Assembly (NCBI GenBank): GCA_019358985.1
Contig: JAHHIJ010000010.1
Location: forward strand, 62,001-126,000
Direction: 5' to 3'
Length of the DNA stretch: 64,000 nt
Source of the DNA: Tolypothrix brevis GSE-NOS-MK-07-07A
Lineage (GTDB): Bacteria > Cyanobacteriota > Cyanobacteriia > Cyanobacteriales > Nostocaceae
Every line of letters starts with the position of its first letter. Position 1 is the first letter of the stretch. Below, piece after piece: positions 44,176 to 52,706 of this stretch. The notes under the pieces are model-generated. The model had not been told where the DNA came from. It did no database searches and worked only from the letters and a program-made list of their open reading frames with translations. A program made the translations under genes and the position numbers.

Positions 44176-45363
44176 TTATTTGCTAGCGCTGTTATTATTG
44201 GTAGCTCCAACAGAAATTTTATAATCTGGGCTGATGGCATCGGCAGCAGCAGCTACCTTACTAACCACAGTTGCAGGTAAAGGAACATATCCCAATTCTG
44301 GAGATACCTTCTGACCATCAGTCAAGGCATACTCAACCATCGCTTCTACAGCCTTTGCTTTTGCTGCATCGGGATATTTTTTATAAACCAGAAGCCAACT
44401 GTAGCTGACGATAGGATAGGAATCTGCTCCTTCTGGGTCTGGAACGAAAGCGCGGAGATTTTCTGGTAACGTTACTGCTTCTAGGGTTTTAGCGCCTATC
44501 TCGTCGTTGTATGTGACAATTTTACCAGCCTTATTTTCCAAAGCAGCAAACTTAATTCCATTTTGTTTGGCATAGCCGTACTCTATGTAACCAATTGAAC
44601 CTTGAGTTTGGTTGATTTGAGCTGTAACGCCTTCATTACCTTTACCACCAACTCCAACGGGCCAATTTACGCTTTTACCTTCCCCAACTTTAGTTTTCCA
44701 TTCTGGGCTGATAGTACTCATATGTTTTGTGAACACACCTGTAGTACCACTACCATCAGAACGATAGATAACTGTGATTGGCTGTTTAGGAAGTTTAGCA
44801 CCAGCATTTGCTTTAGCGATCGCTGGATCGTCCCAAGACTTAATTTTGCCGAGTAAAATATCTGTATAAACTGCCCGTGGTAACGTTAGTTCTGGAACGT
44901 CGGGCAGATTGTAAGCCAGTACAATGCTACCAGCTGTTACTGGCAGCAAAAGTACGCCTTTATCCTGCGGCACTTTCTGGATTTCGTCATCCTTCATTGC
45001 CACATCGCTGGCGCCAAAGTCTACAGTACCTTTGATAAATTGCTCGACACCAGCCCCGCTACCAACTGACTGATAGTTTACTCGCAGGCTTGGGTATTTT
45101 TTGTTTAAGGCATCGAACCAAGTTAAATATAGCGGTGCGGGGAAAGTTGCACCTGCGCCAGTTAGCGATACGTTTCCACCCAAATCCAATTTGCCGGGGT
45201 TGGAAGCAGTAGTCTCAGTAGCAGTACCAGAAGGTGATTCTTTAGTGCCTGGATTTTCTGCGGTTTGCTGTCCACCGCAAGCTGCTAGGCTCAATGTCAG
45301 TGTTATCATTGACATTGGAATTGCTAAACGGGTAATTTTATTTACATTAAACAGTGATGTCAT
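44176..45363 (-). CDS. pstS: Phosphate-binding lipoprotein
   Basis: This 395-residue protein has a lipoprotein signal with LAAC (Cys29) and a linker rich in Thr/Glu. The PstS fold follows: TGAGATFPAPLY, the phosphate-binding loops GSGAGVEQFIKGTVDFGASD and YRSDGSGTTGVFT, and IGYIEYGYA. It captures phosphate at the outer face of the plasma membrane and passes it to PstCA. It is the first gene of the operon, with a candidate Pho box upstream. Confidence 0.96.
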   Translation of the reverse strand: MTSLFNVNKITRLAIPMSMITLTLSLAACGGQQTAENPGTKESPSGTATETTASNPGKLDLGGNVSLTGAGATFPAPLYLTWFDALNKKYPSLRVNYQSVGSGAGVEQFIKGTVDFGASDVAMKDDEIQKVPQDKGVLLLPVTAGSIVLAYNLPDVPELTLPRAVYTDILLGKIKSWDDPAIAKANAGAKLPKQPITVIYRSDGSGTTGVFTKHMSTISPEWKTKVGEGKSVNWPVGVGGKGNEGVTAQINQTQGSIGYIEYGYAKQNGIKFAALENKAGKIVTYNDEIGAKTLEAVTLPENLRAFVPDPEGADSYPIVSYSWLLVYKKYPDAAKAKAVEAMVEYALTDGQKVSPELGYVPLPATVVSKVAAAADAISPDYKISVGATNNNSASK

Positions 45364-45413
45364 TTTTTCGATTTTATGTAAATTTTTAGGTAGGCGCTTC
45401 TAAGATACCGCTT

Positions 45414-45434
45414 TATGGTAAACAGAAGGTTAAC
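45414..45434 (-). promoter_or_regulatory. Candidate Pho box upstream of pstS
   Basis: On the minus strand GTTAACCTTCT is followed directly by GTTTACCATAA, two imperfect 11-bp direct repeats with TTAACC/TTTACC cores. This resembles the PhoB (SphR)-binding repeats of cyanobacteria (core TTAACC at 11-bp spacing). It lies about 50 bp before the pstS ATG. The site is assigned by sequence and location only. Confidence 0.5.
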
Positions 45435-45703
45435 AAACTAATTATTTTTTAGTTTGTTTGAAAATCCAAAATTCAATTGTATCACTTCAGTATAAAGTAA
45501 TACGTTTTTCTTGAGATATATTCCAATACAGTTCAGTTAAGCCCAAAATACCAGTGTAGAGACGCCAAATTTCGCGTCTTTATAGGTCTAAAATCAGTAG
45601 ACATCTCCAGAAAACAATGTAGAGACGTAGCAGTGCTACGTCTAATCAAGGGTTTGGGGCAATGCATAGTTCATTTTCGGAGATATCTAATGGGGAATTT
45701 TAG

Positions 45704-45781
45704 ATACAGCAGATTGCAGGTAAATGAATTGCATGTATCAAAAACTCTATGTGTGTTCGATTAAATCGCAATCTGCTGTAT
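45704..45781. mobile_element. 78-bp palindromic element with ATACAGCAGATTGC ends
   Basis: ATACAGCAGATTGC and GCAATCTGCTGTAT are perfect inverted ends. Related copies lie at 11857-11965 (inside MITE A) and 63561-63671 (with an internal palindrome). It is too short to encode anything. Confidence 0.7.
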
Positions 45782-45802
45782 TTTGTTTCTAACAGGATTT
45801 GC

Positions 45803-46963
45803 TCAAGTTTTGTTGCGAAAACTTGACAGAAATGGTCGTTCAAATACTAAAAAAAACAAATAGGCGATCGCTAACGACATTGGCACTGCTATCAGATAAA
45901 ATGTTACTGTAAAATTGACTGGAGTTAGTTCCCGACTGAGGAGAAAATGACCTAATAGCGTTACTACTACTCCATGAGTAAGATAGAGACTATAAGAAAA
46001 TGAGCCTAATCCAACTATTAAAGGATGCTCAAGTAATTGTAACATTATGGGTAATTTTTTAGATTCCATTATTGATTTAGTGCAGTAAATCAGCAGAAAA
46101 GCAGTCACCAAACCACAAAAACCATCAGAAATCCATACGTCTAATCCGAATTTTTTCCATTCAGTTAAGAATGCAATAGGAGAGAATACAATAATCAGTA
46201 AAATCCAAGGATACGAATTTTTTATGGCAATTAATTTAGGTTTTTGAGAAAATCCAATATCCGCAGCAGCCATTCCCAAAGCGAATAAGCCGATAAACCA
46301 AGGACTACCTGCTGTAAATAATCCATTCAACAGATACAATGGCGCTATTCCAATTAAAAAACCGACAATTACAACTGATATTAAGCCAAATCGTCGCCAG
46401 CAAGGTATTAATAAGATTGGAAATAAAAAATAAATTTGCCATTCAGTAGCAACGGTCCACATTGGTGAATTAATAGAACCAAGTGTCTCCCGACTAAGAT
46501 TATGAATTAGTAAAAGATGAGTTAATACATCAACATAGGAAAAAAATGGATGAAAATCCCCATAATTAGGAGATTCATGCCACTTAAAAATCGAAAAATG
46601 ATTGAGAACTAATACAACAACTGCGATTAAAAGACTCAAAAAAAGAGCAGCATAATAAGGTGGCAAAATTCTCCGCGCTCGTCGTTTAATATAATCAATA
46701 AATCCTCTGGACATGTAATTATTTGACGAGCGAATTACTGGCAGCATCAAACAATAGCCAGAAAGGACAATAAAAATTGCAACGGCAAAACGACCATATC
46801 TGAGAGTTTTTCCAAAAAGTAATAAAAATAGAGGTAATTGGTCTCCTACGTAGCGATTTATGTGAACCAATACTACATATAAAGCTGTTATTCCACGTAA
46901 TCCGTCTAAGTAGTGAAGACGTAATCGCTGTTCGTCATACTTTCGAGAGGTCAATATTTGCAT
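45803..46963 (-). CDS. Acyltransferase 3 family membrane protein
   Basis: The protein of about 386 residues has about ten hydrophobic segments. The N-terminal signature of the family reads LHYLDGLRGITALYVVLVHINR, with the expected His; later motifs are FAVAIFIVLSGYCLMLPV and RRARRILPPYYAALF. Such enzymes transfer acyl groups to cell-surface sugars or lipids. I chose the ATG at 46963 (MQILTSRKYDEQ), three codons inside an earlier ATG. No polysaccharide cluster is adjacent, so the target is unknown. Confidence 0.9.
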   Translation of the reverse strand: MQILTSRKYDEQRLRLHYLDGLRGITALYVVLVHINRYVGDQLPLFLLLFGKTLRYGRFAVAIFIVLSGYCLMLPVIRSSNNYMSRGFIDYIKRRARRILPPYYAALFLSLLIAVVVLVLNHFSIFKWHESPNYGDFHPFFSYVDVLTHLLLIHNLSRETLGSINSPMWTVATEWQIYFLFPILLIPCWRRFGLISVVIVGFLIGIAPLYLLNGLFTAGSPWFIGLFALGMAAADIGFSQKPKLIAIKNSYPWILLIIVFSPIAFLTEWKKFGLDVWISDGFCGLVTAFLLIYCTKSIMESKKLPIMLQLLEHPLIVGLGSFSYSLYLTHGVVVTLLGHFLLSRELTPVNFTVTFYLIAVPMSLAIAYLFFLVFERPFLSSFRNKT

Positions 46964-47259
46964 ATGACACATTTCCTATACCCTTATGTCAAGTATTGCA
47001 CGTTACATTGACGGATTTATTGCCAAACTATGACGAAATATGACTAATTTGAGCGATCGCACTACCGAAAAGCGAAAATAGATGGTTTTATATGGTAGAA
47101 TATAAAATATTTATTTGAAGAATGGCGATCGCTGTTGTTTGCTTTTTCACCATCGCAAGCCAAAAGCGCTAATTGCTAAATAACTTATAAATTATTCTTA
47201 ACTCAAAGTATTAATTGTCATACAACTTGTTGCTTTTAGCGATCGCTATTGTCTTGTAA

Positions 47260-47850
47260 ATGTTTGCTGCTTCCAATCAATTACTATGGTCGATGATTGG
47301 CTTACTCCTGACAATAGGTGGCACCTTCCTAGAAGCTTATGGTATCACTTTACCTTGGGGTTGGAGTCAGCATGGAATTGAAACTTTTTCTTTAGGTGTT
47401 AAATATCAAATCGGTGCAGTGCTACTGGTAGGTTGTTTAGGAGGCAAAAATGCTGGTGCGCTATCGCAAATTGCCTATTTAGTTATGGGGTTGACTTTGC
47501 TACCCGTTTTTGCTGAAGGTGGGGGTATCGGTTATGTTAAGCTATCTCAGTTTGGCTATTTGTTGGGCTTTATTCCTGGAGCTTGGATTTGTGGCTTGTT
47601 AGCTTTTAAAGCTAGACCTAAACTAGAAACTTTAGCCTTTAGTTGCTTTTGTGGCTTGTTAATTGTTCACGTTTGCGGTATTACTTATTTGATTATTAGC
47701 TATGTTTTTCACTCTCAAGGCACAGAAACTCTGCCTTTGATGATGCAAGCAATCCTCACATACTCCTGGTTTGCTCTACCAGGTCAATTAGCTGTAGTTT
47801 GCGCCGTCAGTGTAATAGCATATCTATTAAGACATTTAATGTTTTATTAG
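47260..47850 (+). CDS. bioY: Biotin transporter BioY
   Basis: The 196-residue protein has six hydrophobic segments and the BioY pattern of an early QIGAVLLVGCLGGKNAGALSQIAYLVMGL motif followed by GYLLGFIPGAWICGLLAF. BioY is the substrate-specific S-component for biotin uptake, alone or with ECF module proteins. It is followed 60 bp later by lspA on the same strand, with a short spacer of TGACTTTTGACACTTGAC repeats, so they may be co-transcribed. Confidence 0.9.
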   Translation: MFAASNQLLWSMIGLLLTIGGTFLEAYGITLPWGWSQHGIETFSLGVKYQIGAVLLVGCLGGKNAGALSQIAYLVMGLTLLPVFAEGGGIGYVKLSQFGYLLGFIPGAWICGLLAFKARPKLETLAFSCFCGLLIVHVCGITYLIISYVFHSQGTETLPLMMQAILTYSWFALPGQLAVVCAVSVIAYLLRHLMFY

Positions 47851-47910
47851 TTCAAAAGCTCGTGACCAATAACTAATGACACCTGACTTTTGACACTTGA
47901 CTAACTTGCC

Positions 47911-48435
47911 ATGCGTTTAAAAAATCGCTTCTTTTGGATTGCTGCCTTTGTAATTGTTATTTTAGACCAACTGACGAAAAACCAAGTAGTATCAGCCGCA
48001 AAATCTTGGCAGTTGGAAACTATAATCGAATCAAAAACAGGAAATATAATATACAGACCTACTTTGGCACTCATACAGGGGATATTTCATTTTACCTACG
48101 TAAAAAACGATGGTGCAGCTTGGAGTATACTAAGTGGGCAAATAGATTTATTACGCTTTTTATCATTTGCCGTAAGTTTAGTTTTGATCGCAGTAGCGTG
48201 CTTTGGTCCAGCCTTAAATTTTTGGGATCAACTAGGCTATGGCTTTATTTTAGGTGGAGCGATGGGCAATGGCATCGATCGCTTTATTTTAAGTTACGTA
48301 GTTGATTTTCTCGATTTTCGATTGATCAACTTTCCTGTATTTAATGTAGCAGATTCATTTATTAGTATCGGCATTGTTTGCCTGCTGATTTCCTCATTTC
48401 AAAAAACACCAGCTTCAAATAACCGATTGCCTTAA
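47911..48435 (+). CDS. lspA: Signal peptidase II (lipoprotein signal peptidase)
   Basis: This membrane aspartyl protease removes signal peptides from prolipoproteins. The 174-residue protein has four membrane segments. Conserved motifs are DQLTK near the start, VKNDGAAWS, GNGIDRFILSYVVDFLDF (first catalytic Asp) and FNVADSFISIG (second catalytic Asp). Length is normal. A strong hairpin lies 48 bp after the stop. Confidence 0.95.
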   Translation: MRLKNRFFWIAAFVIVILDQLTKNQVVSAAKSWQLETIIESKTGNIIYRPTLALIQGIFHFTYVKNDGAAWSILSGQIDLLRFLSFAVSLVLIAVACFGPALNFWDQLGYGFILGGAMGNGIDRFILSYVVDFLDFRLINFPVFNVADSFISIGIVCLLISSFQKTPASNNRLP

Positions 48436-48482
48436 TATTCGTAGTGAGGACTGAAGTCCTCATCTTAATAATCTCATTACCA

Positions 48483-48526
48483 AAGCCTGCTTACTTTTTT
48501 GGATAACCCCAAGAGTAAGCAGGCTT
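48483..48526 (+). terminator. Hairpin terminator candidate after lspA
   Basis: AAGCCTGCTTACT (48483-48495) and AGTAAGCAGGCTT (48514-48526) form a 13-bp perfect stem with an 18-nt loop. The following TAATTTTC is only partly T-rich. It would work in either direction. Confidence 0.55.
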
Positions 48527-48598
48527 AATTTTCGATCTGACGTTTTTCGTCATAACCGAGCGTATTGGTGTTTACGAATTGGTGGTAAAAAATAACAT

Positions 48599-48730
48599 GT
48601 AGAGACGTAGCAATGCTACGTCTCTAGGTAGCAATGCTACGTCTCTAGGTAGCAATGCTACGTCTCTAGGTAGCAATGCTACGTCTCTAGGTAGCAATGC
48701 TACGTCTCTAGGTAGCAATGCTACGTCTCG
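48599..48730. repeat. 21-bp tandem array derived from the GTAGCAATGCTAC palindrome
   Basis: A normal GTAGAGACG palindrome starts the array; the unit GTAGCAATGCTACGTCTCTAG is then repeated so that GTAGCAATGCTAC occurs six times at 21-bp spacing (first at 48607, last at 48712). The last arm ends CTCGAG. This is tandem amplification of half of a dispersed palindrome. Confidence 0.9.
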
Positions 48731-48769
48731 AGAAGGATTTAATGCTTAACACCAACGATTATGTTTGAA

Positions 48770-49774
48770 TTAGCGTGGAGCTAACATTTTTGCTCCACCA
48801 GTAGGAACTTTTTCCGAATCGGAATTTGGAAGTGTACTTGGAGAACTGGTGTTTGGTTCGATTGTGCTACCTGGGGTACTCGAATCAGGACTTGTCGTGC
48901 TACCTGGAATTGGAGTAATTTTGGTTGGACTACTCGAATCAGGACTTGTCGTACTACCTGGGGTACTGTTTTCAGGAGTTGTCGTAGTATCTGGGTTAGT
49001 CGAATCAGGAGTTGTCGTAGTATCTGGGTTAGTCGAATCAGGAGTTGTCGTACTACCTGGAATTGGAGTAATTTTGGTAGGGCTACTCGAATCAGGAGTT
49101 GTCGTGCTACCTGGGGTACTGTTTTCAGGAGTTGTCGTGCTACCTGGAGTAGTATTTTCAGGAGTTGTCGTGCTACCTGGAGTAGTATTTTCAGGAGTTG
49201 TCGTGCTACCTGGAGTAGTATTTTCAGGAGTTGTCGTGCTACCTGGAGTAGTATTTTCAGGAGTTGTCGTGCTACCTGGGGTACTGTTTTCAGGAGTTGT
49301 CGTGCTACCTGGAACTGGAATAATTTTGGTAGGATTGCTTGAATCAGGAGTTGTAGTGCTTCCTGGAGTAGTATTTTCAGGAGTTGTCGTGCTACCTGGG
49401 GTACTGTTTTCAGGAGTTGTGGGAACTGGAGTACTGTTTTCCGGAGTTGTGGGAGCTGGAGTACTGTTTTCCGGAGTTGTCGAGTTGCTGGGAGTGCTGT
49501 TTTCGGGAGTTGTGGGAACTGGTGCGGTTTCGTTGGCTGGAGTGTTTGGAGTGGAACCAGCGGTGCTTGCTTGACAACGGGAGTTCAGTGGGAAATTTTT
49601 ACACAAAATTTCCATAGCATCGGCATTCAGCTTGATCTCCGTTGGCGAGGTGCTTGTAGATTCGCTTATTAGTTGCTTTGATTCTGGGAATTTGGATGAT
49701 TGGGCAACAGCAACATTACTGGTAACTGCTAGGGTAAAGGCTGTACCTATTAGGGTCAGGTATTTTCCCTTCAT
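48770..49774 (-). CDS. Exported Thr/Pro/Ser repeat protein
   Basis: The protein of about 334 residues starts at MKGKYLTLIGTAFTLAVTS and has a signal peptide ending near VAVAQ. A short conserved segment follows (LNADAMEILCKNFPLNSRC) with two Cys, like a motif seen in various exported cyanobacterial proteins. The rest (about 75-310) consists of imperfect repeats of TPENTTPGSTT and TPDSSSPTKI type, likely an extended, surface-exposed or wall-spanning region. An earlier ATG at 49789 adds five residues. The function is unknown. Repeat number probably varies among strains. Confidence 0.75.
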   Translation of the reverse strand: MKGKYLTLIGTAFTLAVTSNVAVAQSSKFPESKQLISESTSTSPTEIKLNADAMEILCKNFPLNSRCQASTAGSTPNTPANETAPVPTTPENSTPSNSTTPENSTPAPTTPENSTPVPTTPENSTPGSTTTPENTTPGSTTTPDSSNPTKIIPVPGSTTTPENSTPGSTTTPENTTPGSTTTPENTTPGSTTTPENTTPGSTTTPENTTPGSTTTPENSTPGSTTTPDSSSPTKITPIPGSTTTPDSTNPDTTTTPDSTNPDTTTTPENSTPGSTTSPDSSSPTKITPIPGSTTSPDSSTPGSTIEPNTSSPSTLPNSDSEKVPTGGAKMLAPR

Positions 49775-50210
49775 GTTATTTAACCTCAACGGAACACTGC
49801 GCCCATTAAACCAAACAATATAATTTATAAAATCTTCCTAAATGAAGATGTATATTTTTAATTTTAAACATCTATAGATGCTAAAGCTATAAAATTTACA
49901 AAAATCTTAGCAGTATTGGTAGTTATGATCAACACAACTTCAAATAATTATATTTTGTTCGGAAACCAAATATAGTTGACGAAATAGGGATTAGAGAATT
50001 TGGACAAGAATTATTACTTAGAGGAAAATGTCACAAGCTTAACAAGCCCAGTACGATCGCCTGATATGGTATTGGTATCAGATAAAAATTAAATAATTCC
50101 GTACAGCAAAATTCTACTTTGGCTTATGAGTAAAATGGTGAAATACCAGCATCTGCTGTGCGCTAGAAGCAACTATTTCTTGACTAACTAACCGTGGTGT
50201 GATATAGCCA
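49775..50210. other. Divergent intergenic region
   Basis: AT-rich DNA between the repeat protein gene (minus) and the penicillin-binding protein gene (plus). It must hold both promoters. I see no repeat or small gene. Confidence 0.4.
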
Positions 50211-52481
50211 ATGAGTTCCCCCCACCCTCCTCAAAAGCCAAAAACTTTGCTTGGTCAGGTGACTCAAGCAGTACAAACAATTCAAGCGAGAGTAGATTTT
50301 TCCAAACTAGCGCTACGACCTAATGCCAGAGTACCAGAATTATTGGTGCAGGATTCGGGGGCTCCTAAGGCGGAGGTATATCCATTATTAGGCGATCGCT
50401 ACGTATTAGGTCGCAGTTCCAAATCCTGCGATATCGTCATCCGCAACCCAGTTGTCAGCCAAATTCATCTGTCACTGTCCCGGGATTCTACTCAACGAAC
50501 TCCCGTTTTTATCATCAAAGACGAAAACTCAACTAATGGCATTTATCGCGGCAAACGTCGCGTCACTTCCCTAGAACTGCGACACGGTGACACCTTCACC
50601 CTCGGACCACCAGAACTTGCCGCTTCTGTGCGACTGCAATACGTCGATCCACCACCTTGGTATGTAAAAGCTGCCACATGGAGCGCTTACGGTGTCGGTG
50701 GTGCCACAGCCTTATTTGCCTTGGCAATTGGCGTAGAATGGCTCAAATTCTCCGTTAGACCTTTACCCACAGCCACCCGTGCCCCGGTAATCGTTTACGC
50801 TCGTGATGGACAAAAACCATTACGGGAACCTCGCTCTACTTCTCACATCGACAAAAAGCGGTTAGAAGACTTTGGTCCTTATTTACCCGCTGCTGTAGTA
50901 GCCTCAGAAGATAGCCGTTATAATTGGCACTTCGGGGTTGACCCATACGGAATTTTGCGAGCAGTATTAATTAATAGCCGCAGTGGAGATGTGCAGCAAG
51001 GTGCTAGTACTGTAACTCAGCAAGTCGCCAGAAGTTTATTTCGCGATTATGTCGGCAGCCAAGATTCCCTTGGTCGAAAATTGCGAGAGGCTGTAGTTGC
51101 TCTGAAATTAGAAACGTTTTACAGTAAAGATGAAATTTTACTGACTTATTTAAATCGGGTGTTTTTGGGGGTTGATACCTCCGGCTTTGAGGATGCGGCT
51201 CGATTTTACTTCGATAAGTCGGCAAAAGAATTAACTTTGGCAGAAGCAGCCACGTTGGTAGGAATTTTACCCGCTCCCAATGGCTTTAATTTTTGTGGAG
51301 AAAGTCGAAATAAATTAGAAGCGATCGAATATCGCAATCGTGTGCTGAAGCGGTTGCTGGAGATGGGAAAAATCAAACAAGATGAGTATAACCGCGCTAG
51401 GCGATCGCCTATCGAAATTAGCCCCAAAGTTTGCGAACAGCAAGCGAAAACAATTGCACCCTATTTCTACAGTTACGTCTTTCAAGAACTCAGATCAATT
51501 TTGGGTGAAGAGTTAGCCACAGAAGGCAACTTTATTATAGAAACTCAGCTAGACCCAGCAATTCAAGCTCAAGCCGAAGCTGCATTGCGAAAGTCTGTTA
51601 ACAACGGTGGCTCAAGTTTTCGTTATTCCCAAGGTGCAGTGGTAACTCTTGATTCTAGCACCGGTGCCATACTCGCGATGGTAGGGGGAACTGATTACAA
51701 AAAAAGTCAGTTTAATCGGGCTATCCAGGCAAAAAGACAACCCGGTTCTACTTTTAAAATTTTTGCTTACACTGCTGCCCTTGAGCAAGGAATTTCTCCT
51801 GGAAGAAGTTATTCGTGTGATTCTTTTCCTTGGCAAGGTTTCACCTACAAACCTTGTCGCAGTGGTGCTGGTGGCAGTTTAGATATCGCTACCGGTCTTG
51901 CGCTTTCGGAAAACCCCATCGCTTTACGAGTTGCCAAAGAAGTCGGCTTGAATAAAGTTGTCGCAATGGCACAGCGTTTGGGGGTGAAATCTAGCCTCGA
52001 TCCGGTTCCTGGCTTAATTCTCGGTCAAAGTGTCGTTAATGTCACGGAGATGACTGGTGCTTTTGGCGCCATTGGTAATCGTGGTGTCTGGAATCGTCCC
52101 CACGCAATTAGCCGGATTTTAGATAGCAGTGATTGTCGCGATCGCAATGATTTAAAAACTTGCCGCGTCATCTACTCTTTTGACCAAGATCCAGGAGCAA
52201 ACAAGCGCGTACTCAAAGCGGAAATAGCCAATACCATGACCAATTTGCTACGCGGCGTCATCACCAGAGGTACTGGACGCAGTGCGGCTATTGGATTAGG
52301 TGAAGCTGGTAAAACAGGCACAACAAATGACAACGTTGACCTGTGGTTTATAGGCTTTATTCCTAGTAGACGACTCGTGACTGGTATTTGGCTCGGAAAT
52401 GATAATAATTCTCCCACATCTGGCAGCAGCGCTCAAGCAGCTCAACTCTGGGGAAATTATATGGGACGAATTACAAAATAG
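50211..52481 (+). CDS. FHA-domain class A penicillin-binding protein (transglycosylase/transpeptidase)
   Basis: This 756-residue bifunctional peptidoglycan synthase has an N-terminal cytoplasmic FHA domain (about residues 55-145, with GRSSKSCDIVI and NSTNG), a membrane helix at about 160-178 and a GT51 glycosyltransferase domain (catalytic Glu233 in ASEDSRYNWH, then QGASTVTQQVAR). The transpeptidase domain has STFK (near 514), SEN in LALSENPIAL and KTGTT (near 702). FHA modules bind phosphothreonine, which suggests control of cell-wall synthesis by Ser/Thr kinases. The FHA-PBP fusion is typical of cyanobacteria. Confidence 0.93.
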   Translation: MSSPHPPQKPKTLLGQVTQAVQTIQARVDFSKLALRPNARVPELLVQDSGAPKAEVYPLLGDRYVLGRSSKSCDIVIRNPVVSQIHLSLSRDSTQRTPVFIIKDENSTNGIYRGKRRVTSLELRHGDTFTLGPPELAASVRLQYVDPPPWYVKAATWSAYGVGGATALFALAIGVEWLKFSVRPLPTATRAPVIVYARDGQKPLREPRSTSHIDKKRLEDFGPYLPAAVVASEDSRYNWHFGVDPYGILRAVLINSRSGDVQQGASTVTQQVARSLFRDYVGSQDSLGRKLREAVVALKLETFYSKDEILLTYLNRVFLGVDTSGFEDAARFYFDKSAKELTLAEAATLVGILPAPNGFNFCGESRNKLEAIEYRNRVLKRLLEMGKIKQDEYNRARRSPIEISPKVCEQQAKTIAPYFYSYVFQELRSILGEELATEGNFIIETQLDPAIQAQAEAALRKSVNNGGSSFRYSQGAVVTLDSSTGAILAMVGGTDYKKSQFNRAIQAKRQPGSTFKIFAYTAALEQGISPGRSYSCDSFPWQGFTYKPCRSGAGGSLDIATGLALSENPIALRVAKEVGLNKVVAMAQRLGVKSSLDPVPGLILGQSVVNVTEMTGAFGAIGNRGVWNRPHAISRILDSSDCRDRNDLKTCRVIYSFDQDPGANKRVLKAEIANTMTNLLRGVITRGTGRSAAIGLGEAGKTGTTNDNVDLWFIGFIPSRRLVTGIWLGNDNNSPTSGSSAQAAQLWGNYMGRITK

Positions 52482-52518
52482 GGCATGGGGCTTTTTTAAG
52501 AGGGGAAAAGGTTAAACC

Positions 52519-52550
52519 AATTCGCAATTCGCAATTCGCAATTCGCAATT
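52519..52550. repeat. 7-bp microsatellite (AATTCGC)n
   Basis: AATTCGC is repeated four times, then AATT. It lies between the converging PBP and DUF4335 genes, together with CCCCTTTCCCCTTTACCCC-type low-complexity DNA. Confidence 0.85.
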
Positions 52551-52706
52551 AAGTTTTGTGACGGGGATTTAGACCCCGACCCAAAACTTTCTGCCCTTCT
52601 TAGACAGGGGACTTAAACCCCTAAAGTTCGTTAAAGGGTAAAGGGAAGAAAAGAAAGTTTTTTTATTCCTTTCCCCCTTCCCCTTTACCCCTTCCCCATT
52701 CCCCAA

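Larger units (their letters stand above)
45364..45802. other. Intergenic region between pstS and acyltransferase gene
   Basis: Besides the Pho box it holds a CAAACTA/TAGTTTG inverted repeat (about 45435-45461). A GTAGAGACG...CGTCTTTA palindrome (about 45556-45583) and a TAGACATCTCCAG element with internal palindrome (about 45599-45691) follow. A 78-bp ATACAGCAGATTGC element ends the region at 45704-45781. No gene is seen. Confidence 0.5.

Noticed and set aside
48599-48730. CRISPR array
   Set aside because: The 21-bp units are directly adjacent without unique spacers, and they derive from a dispersed palindrome.
48849-49574. Plus-strand 241-codon Val/Gly repeat protein
   Set aside because: It is the antisense shadow of the exported Thr/Pro repeat protein, which has a signal peptide.
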